A DNA stretch of 64,000 nucleotides from Agelaius tricolor (taxonomy: Eukaryota > Chordata > Aves > Passeriformes > Icteridae), in the NCBI GenBank assembly GCA_023055355.1, contig JALJCS010000029.1, positions 682,001-746,000 of the forward strand, read 5' to 3'. The translations under genes were made by a program, and so were the position numbers. The notes under the pieces are model-generated. The model saw only the letters and a program-made list of their open reading frames with translations. It did no database searches and had not been told where the DNA came from. Shown in pieces: positions 59,420 through 64,000 of the stretch. Every line of letters starts with the position of its first letter. Positions within the stretch are counted from its first letter, which is position 1.

Positions 59420-60783
59420 TGTCTTGGTTGAGGGCAAATTTGGCAGCAATCCTCAAGAAGGGGTGATTTATTAAAAATACTGATCTAGTACTGATATCCA
59501 ACTGTGACGGACAAAGGCTCCCTAACAGTTCAAAATTAGAAAGTGTATGTTTATTGCAACGCTGGGCAGCGTGCGGGATAGCTCCCAAATACACACTGTG
59601 ATTTAGAGGTGATAACAGAGTCTTTTTATCTATACAAGTATTGAATACCCAAAAGACAAATACATATTCATAATTTAGGTACATCCCATCATTCCTCACT
59701 TCGTATGGTAATTAGTTCAAAAGCTATTAAGCACGCGTAGTTTGTTCCTCAAAATGAATCGGTGGTCCCTTTCATGGGGAGGGGTTCCAAAATGAGGAAA
59801 TAAATGAAGTCTTCCTGGTTCTGAACTTTCTACATTTTCAATGCAAATATGACAAATGAACCCATTGGTAGAACTCCCATTCCCCATCTTCAATTGGTTT
59901 CAGAACAGAGGTGGCCTACAATTGTCTTATGTTCCTAAAAGCTATTTATGAGTTTCTGTATTCTTCATGATAAACCCAGCTAAGCAAACATGATGTTGAC
60001 AAGCAATCAATTATTAGTTAACTACTAACTCTTAACTTCATCAAGGCCTACCTATTTATTTTGATAAATAGGTTAGAGATAAGCCTAATAAGGCTTATCT
60101 CTGACTAAAACCTCAGCTCCTCTAAAAACCCTAAATTTCTTTAAAGTTCATGTCTCAGGGGGCCCCCCCCAGAAAGCCCACCTACACGGCCCCTCCTCTC
60201 AACTGGTCTGGGAAACATTTCCTCTGAGAGAAGTGGAAAAAATCTGTTTATTTAACAGGGAAAGCACCCCCCAGCACAAAAAATGAACAATACCAGATGA
60301 CAAAACTCAATCGCCGCTCTGAAGAGACAATGAATTCAGAAAGTCTCTCCTGTGGATGCTTGCTCTGTTATCAATCCCTCCGGCACTGGGAAAGGCTGCT
60401 GCCCAGAGTAGGCCCCCATAGGCCACAAAGTGCAAGCTCTCAGTGCTCTCCAGGTCCCAATGTGGAGCAGGTTTGAGCAGTTCCAAGAAAAGGGAAAGAA
60501 AAAAAGACAGTCCAGGGAAAACTCTGCCTCAGCCAGCTAAACCAACTGAAAAGCAAAGAACACTCTGTTCTGCTCCATCAGTGCCCAGACAACACAGTGC
60601 AGCACAGAATGTGGAGCAGTGTTGCTTTTAGAAGAGTGAGTACAGCCTGTGATAACAAACTCCGTACTTCTTCTTCTCCCCACCTTTGCTCTCAGAACCA
60701 GTCTTGAAGGCAGAGAATAGAATATCCAGCATTAACAGAACAGATGGCTGGGGATACAAGCATCATAAAGTCACCCTAGGACA
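59420..60783 (-). mobile_element. TGTCCTAGG-family LTR with nested LTR (copy B)
   Basis: The counterpart of 3846-5196, with the same CTGCT target duplication (59415-59419 and 60784-60788) and the same inner LTR. Both insertions therefore predate the duplication. It differs from copy A in a C-run length and in a hairpin at 60075-60102. Confidence 0.9.
60075..60102. repeat. Perfect inverted repeat, 12-base arms
   Basis: AGAGATAAGCCT and AGGCTTATCTCT are separated by AATA. Copy A has only the right arm at about 4496-4514, its left arm being replaced by CT. Confidence 0.92.
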
Positions 60784-60896
60784 CTGCTCTACTGAGATAT
60801 GTCACCAGACTATGCTAAGACAAAGTTTTGGAACTGCTAATTAAAATTCTACTATCACAGTGAAGCTGAGGAGGAAACACAGCTCACTCCAGTTAC

Positions 60897-61027
60897 CTTG
60901 TGGCATGCCAATACTTCCTTTCAATCACAATGGTTTTCGTCTTTAAGTCCGTGACATCACAGGCATAATTCAACATCTTTTGGGCAGGAAGGAAGATATT
61001 CTTCTTCTCATTATACTGATGGGTAAG
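60897..61027 (-). CDS. Exon-like block of an unidentified host gene (copy B)
   Basis: The counterpart of 5310-5440, with the same acceptor and donor and no visible coding difference. Its identity in both copies, while neighbouring sequence has drifted about 0.7%, is compatible with constraint but too short to prove it. The upstream intron position would hold the solo LTR at 61800. Confidence 0.6.
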
Positions 61028-61799
61028 CTGAAATGCAAAGCAGTTAATTCAAAGTGAAACAGCGATAAAGTCAATAGTAAAACTCACCACAGTTTTGTTT
61101 ACCAACCCAAGTCCTTACTATCCCAAAATACAAGAACAGCTGTAAAAGCCTTGTGGTTTCTTAATTTTTTCCTATACCTACATGGGAGGGTAAGGGATAA
61201 ATGATCCCAAACAATGGTAATCCACAACAAAGCATTCTTGACATCATATTCAGCTTTTGCATAGTGAGCTCTTCACCTGATCAAGTTATTCCATTGCAAT
61301 AGTTTGGGGAGTATCTTAGAGGGCTGGCTGTTGTTTGGTTTAAACCATCTTGATCATTCAGGAACCCAGTAGCAATGAGAAAGTTCAAAATAAGATAGTG
61401 CTACGCAGTGATTTTCCTATATGACAGATGTATTTCTACAAGACAGAAGGCTGACCTAATGCTTCCCTACAACATGGCTGAAGTGGCATCCTGTTCCCCA
61501 TAGGTTTTTCCGTTTAATTTTAGCAGCTTTCTTACTAGATTAATGAGCTGAACTAACTCAAAAAGGAACCAGATAAGTGCCAGAGCTTTAAAACAAACAA
61601 CAACAACAACAGCAAAGATGCAAAATGGTGATTTGTGGGTGCGTTTGAAAACAGAAATTTTTTTGTATTTTTCATAGAGACATGGCATTCTCTAGAATGA
61701 TATTGCTCCAACGCTTTGAGTTTGGTTTTCTTTTTCCCCCTCAATTGTAAATGTTATGCATTCTTTTTGGCCAGTTCAGGAAATAGATTTTCTGATACG

Positions 61800-62785
61800 T
61801 GTGAAAGACAGTCTAAAGTTCCCCTCATTTGCCTCACGACCATTCCCAGGACAGACACTGGGACCCTAAAGACACCGATGGGAATTCTGGCCTGCCAGTA
61901 ATGGATGAACACCAAAAATCCTGAGGCCCCTGAGCAGAATTCTGGCCTGCCAAGTGATTGTTCACAGCTGTGTCTTCAGTGACTGCTTCTAGCAGGGCCT
62001 GCCAAAGGGCGACCCAGCCTATATGCTTGCACCTGCTTCACGACAATAGACCAGGAATTTTCCCACCTCTTGGCCAGATGAACTTGCTGGGGCAACTTGG
62101 TAGCCCCCCCATGGAAAATCCTTCCTCTGCTCCACTACCACCGTGAGGCACCGAGGTTGAAGCCCCCCTACCAAGGACTGAGACTGAGACACCTGTAATT
62201 CTGATGCAGGGGTGCTGGCCTGACTGAAGCAGGATGCCTGCTGAGTGTTGCCTACAGATGTGCCTACAGGACCTAGACTGGTTTCCCCCAGAAAGCAGTC
62301 CTGAAACAGTGGGTCCCACTCACTGCTGATACTGACTTATCCTGCTGAGAACATGGACTGTCTGGACCCGTCTTCAATACCTTTTTCCCCCTCAGCAATT
62401 TCAATAGACTTCTTCTTCTTGATTGGATCTGTTCCCCCTCAGCCATTTCAAGATTCTGTTTCCCCCCTCAGCAATGGACTATAATAGAACCTTGAGTTCA
62501 CCAGGACTTTGAGATCTTCCCAATGTGACTAGGCAAACTCTATCGGCTGGACTAAGAGGACTTAGTCTCTCCATGTTTGGTAGCTATACTCCTCTCTCTT
62601 TCTCCCCCTCTTTTTTATTCTTTTCCTCTCCCTGATTCCTTTCAGGCATTTGCTGTGGTCATTCTATAAAGGTGCATTTCTTTGGATTGATACTGCAATC
62701 CCCTTTCCAGGTTGTCTGTTGCACTCCCAGATCAGTTAACCAACCAACCAGTTAACCAACCCGTTGGTATGAGCGGATGGTGACA
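61800..62785 (+). mobile_element. Solo LTR at the provirus site (copy B)
   Basis: A 986-bp LTR sits at the same site as the copy-A provirus, with the same flanks ATACG and ATACC. Left of about 62102 it carries the provirus 5'-LTR variants; right of about 62508 it carries the 3'-LTR variants. It lacks the nested LTR at 7030. This is the expected product of recombination between the two LTRs. Confidence 0.93.
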
Positions 62786-62897
62786 ATACCTTCTTTCAAG
62801 CTGAAATTGGTTCTAGTCCATAGAAGCACACTGGTAGGTAAAAGTAGACTCTAAAAGATAACATTCAAAATGTATTTCCCTTGTCTTCCCATTAAAG

Positions 62898-63098
62898 CAA
62901 GTGAAGAAAGCAGACAGGAGATCTTCAGATAACATGCTATGCAAATTGAAAAGATTCTGTCCTTATTTGAAGCAACTGAGGAACTCACACAATGAAATAC
63001 AGTTCAGACAGATGGAAGGGTCACAGATGATGTCAAATCTGTACTTCCAATGTTTGAATGAAGCAAGATTTCTTGAAGTACAATCCTATAAAATGAAG
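62898..63098 (+). CDS. Exon-like block of an unidentified gene (copy B)
   Basis: The counterpart of 19052-19252, with the same borders (ATTAAAG and ATGAAG/GTGAG), 201 bases and open in the same phase. A few substitutions separate the copies (for example GGCAGG to GACAGG near its start). The same caution about a second, stop-broken frame applies. Confidence 0.3.
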
Positions 63099-64000
63099 GT
63101 GAGCTTGCAGAAGCAGTTGAACTGGGTCTGTTTTATAAACACAATGTTTTCTAAGTAACTGAGGATTCAGGAAGGCAACCTTGGAATTTCAAGGATTTAG
63201 AAACATACAAATACCAAGACTGGCAGTTCATTAGCTTTAACAGTCTCTTCAAATAAGATCTATTTTTAACTTCTTCTTGTAGTAGGTCTGAAGACATTAG
63301 GAACGATGCAATAAAACAAAACAAACAACAAACCAAAACAAAACCAAAACAGCTTTCTCAAAAAGCTTGGAGAAACCAGAGAAATTATGATTTTTAGGGG
63401 TTAAGTAGTCCTTTAAAAGTTGTCTCTGGGAAAAGAGATAAAAAACCACTCATTGACTGTGGAGGATATTCCAAACCTGTACTGAAGCATGTAAGGGACA
63501 AGAGCCGGTAATAAAACTACTATGCTGGGTTCATCTGTTAAAAGCATTCCAGAATGGTTGAAATTATCAATCACATAATGTGGGATTAAAAAAAAAAAAA
63601 AAAAAAGAAAAAAAGAAAAAAGAAGAAAACCTAGAGAAAAAAATATTTTGAAGATGTTTTCCCATTCCCAGATGGCATAACAACTTTATTTCATTTTGTT
63701 CCTAAGACTGATTAATAGCTTATGAAGTGTTTTACAATTGAGAGTGAGAGTGTTCACACTAACCGTACAATTTGGATGGATCTCTTTTACTTTGCACAGC
63801 AGCAGATACGGTTTAGCACTCCACAGCTCAGTCCCCAAAAGTGAATGGGTGTGGCAGATTTAACCTAACTGGCCAGTCCACCAGAATGCTTAATTATCTT
63901 GGAAAATGCTTTGCTCTATCTCATTATCTGGACATGTCTCTCTAGCTCCGCTTTGAGCTCCTTGATCTTTCATCTACAGGATGAGATCCAATTTAGCTTA

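Larger units (their letters stand above)
55566..64000. repeat. Large direct duplication, copy B
   Basis: Same orientation and order as copy A, minus the provirus interior. It runs off the window end at a base equivalent to 20149. Sequence 55566-59345 and 62786-64000 is otherwise unassigned, as in copy A. Confidence 0.93.

Noticed and set aside
1..64000. tRNA, rRNA or other structured RNA genes
   Set aside because: No tRNA-like A/B box pair with cloverleaf or rRNA segment was noticed by eye; a covariance-model scan would be needed to exclude small RNAs.

Overview
This looks like vertebrate, specifically bird, nuclear DNA. It carries several 3'-end fragments of CR1 LINEs ending in the bird-type tail, many endogenous-retrovirus (ERV) solo LTRs, and no dense prokaryote-like coding. 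A songbird is my best guess from the LTR types. The density of nested LTRs, large direct duplication and little coding sequence would suit a W-like or other repeat-rich chromosome, but that is inference. No complete host gene is visible; only a few exon-like blocks can be supported.

Layout. (1) 1-20149 is copy A of a large direct duplication whose copy B is 55566-64000; by eye I count about 17 differences in the first 2.3 kb. Each copy carries an LTR with a second LTR inside it, a 131-bp exon-like block on the minus strand, and a 201-bp exon-like block on the plus strand. Copy A also holds a 12.7-kb degraded provirus (6213-18939) with gag, pro-pol and env remnants. In copy B the same site holds only a solo LTR (61800-62785). 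(2) 20150-25830: a CR1 split by a solo LTR, more CR1, and a long CTTT microsatellite. (3) 25830-28090: five tandem units of about 432 bp, CpG-rich, each with a short hairpin. They run directly into the transmembrane-env end, polypurine tract and 3' LTR of a second ERV (28126-29046). (4) 29047-35500 is largely featureless. (5) 35500-40900 holds degenerate low-copy repeats, a pyrimidine-rich CCTTGCC tract that switches strand, and a 412-bp solo LTR. (6) 41600-55565: CR1 fragments, a 1.2-kb LTR, a 600-bp LTR, an ERVL-like LTR with a candidate primer-binding site, and long unassigned stretches.

History that can be read. The provirus inserted before or at the duplication. The copy-B solo LTR has the provirus 5' LTR's diagnostic bases on its left and the 3' LTR's on its right, which is the footprint of LTR-LTR recombination. 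The 5' LTR was later (or on the other lineage) hit by another LTR, itself hit by a third. The two provirus LTRs are about 17% different in their first 98 bases but almost identical over the next 600, suggesting gene conversion.

The most unusual objects are the hairpin-bearing 432-bp array joined to a retroviral env/3' LTR, and the provirus/solo-LTR pair inside the duplication. An assembly artefact (two haplotypes laid end to end) must be excluded for the latter.
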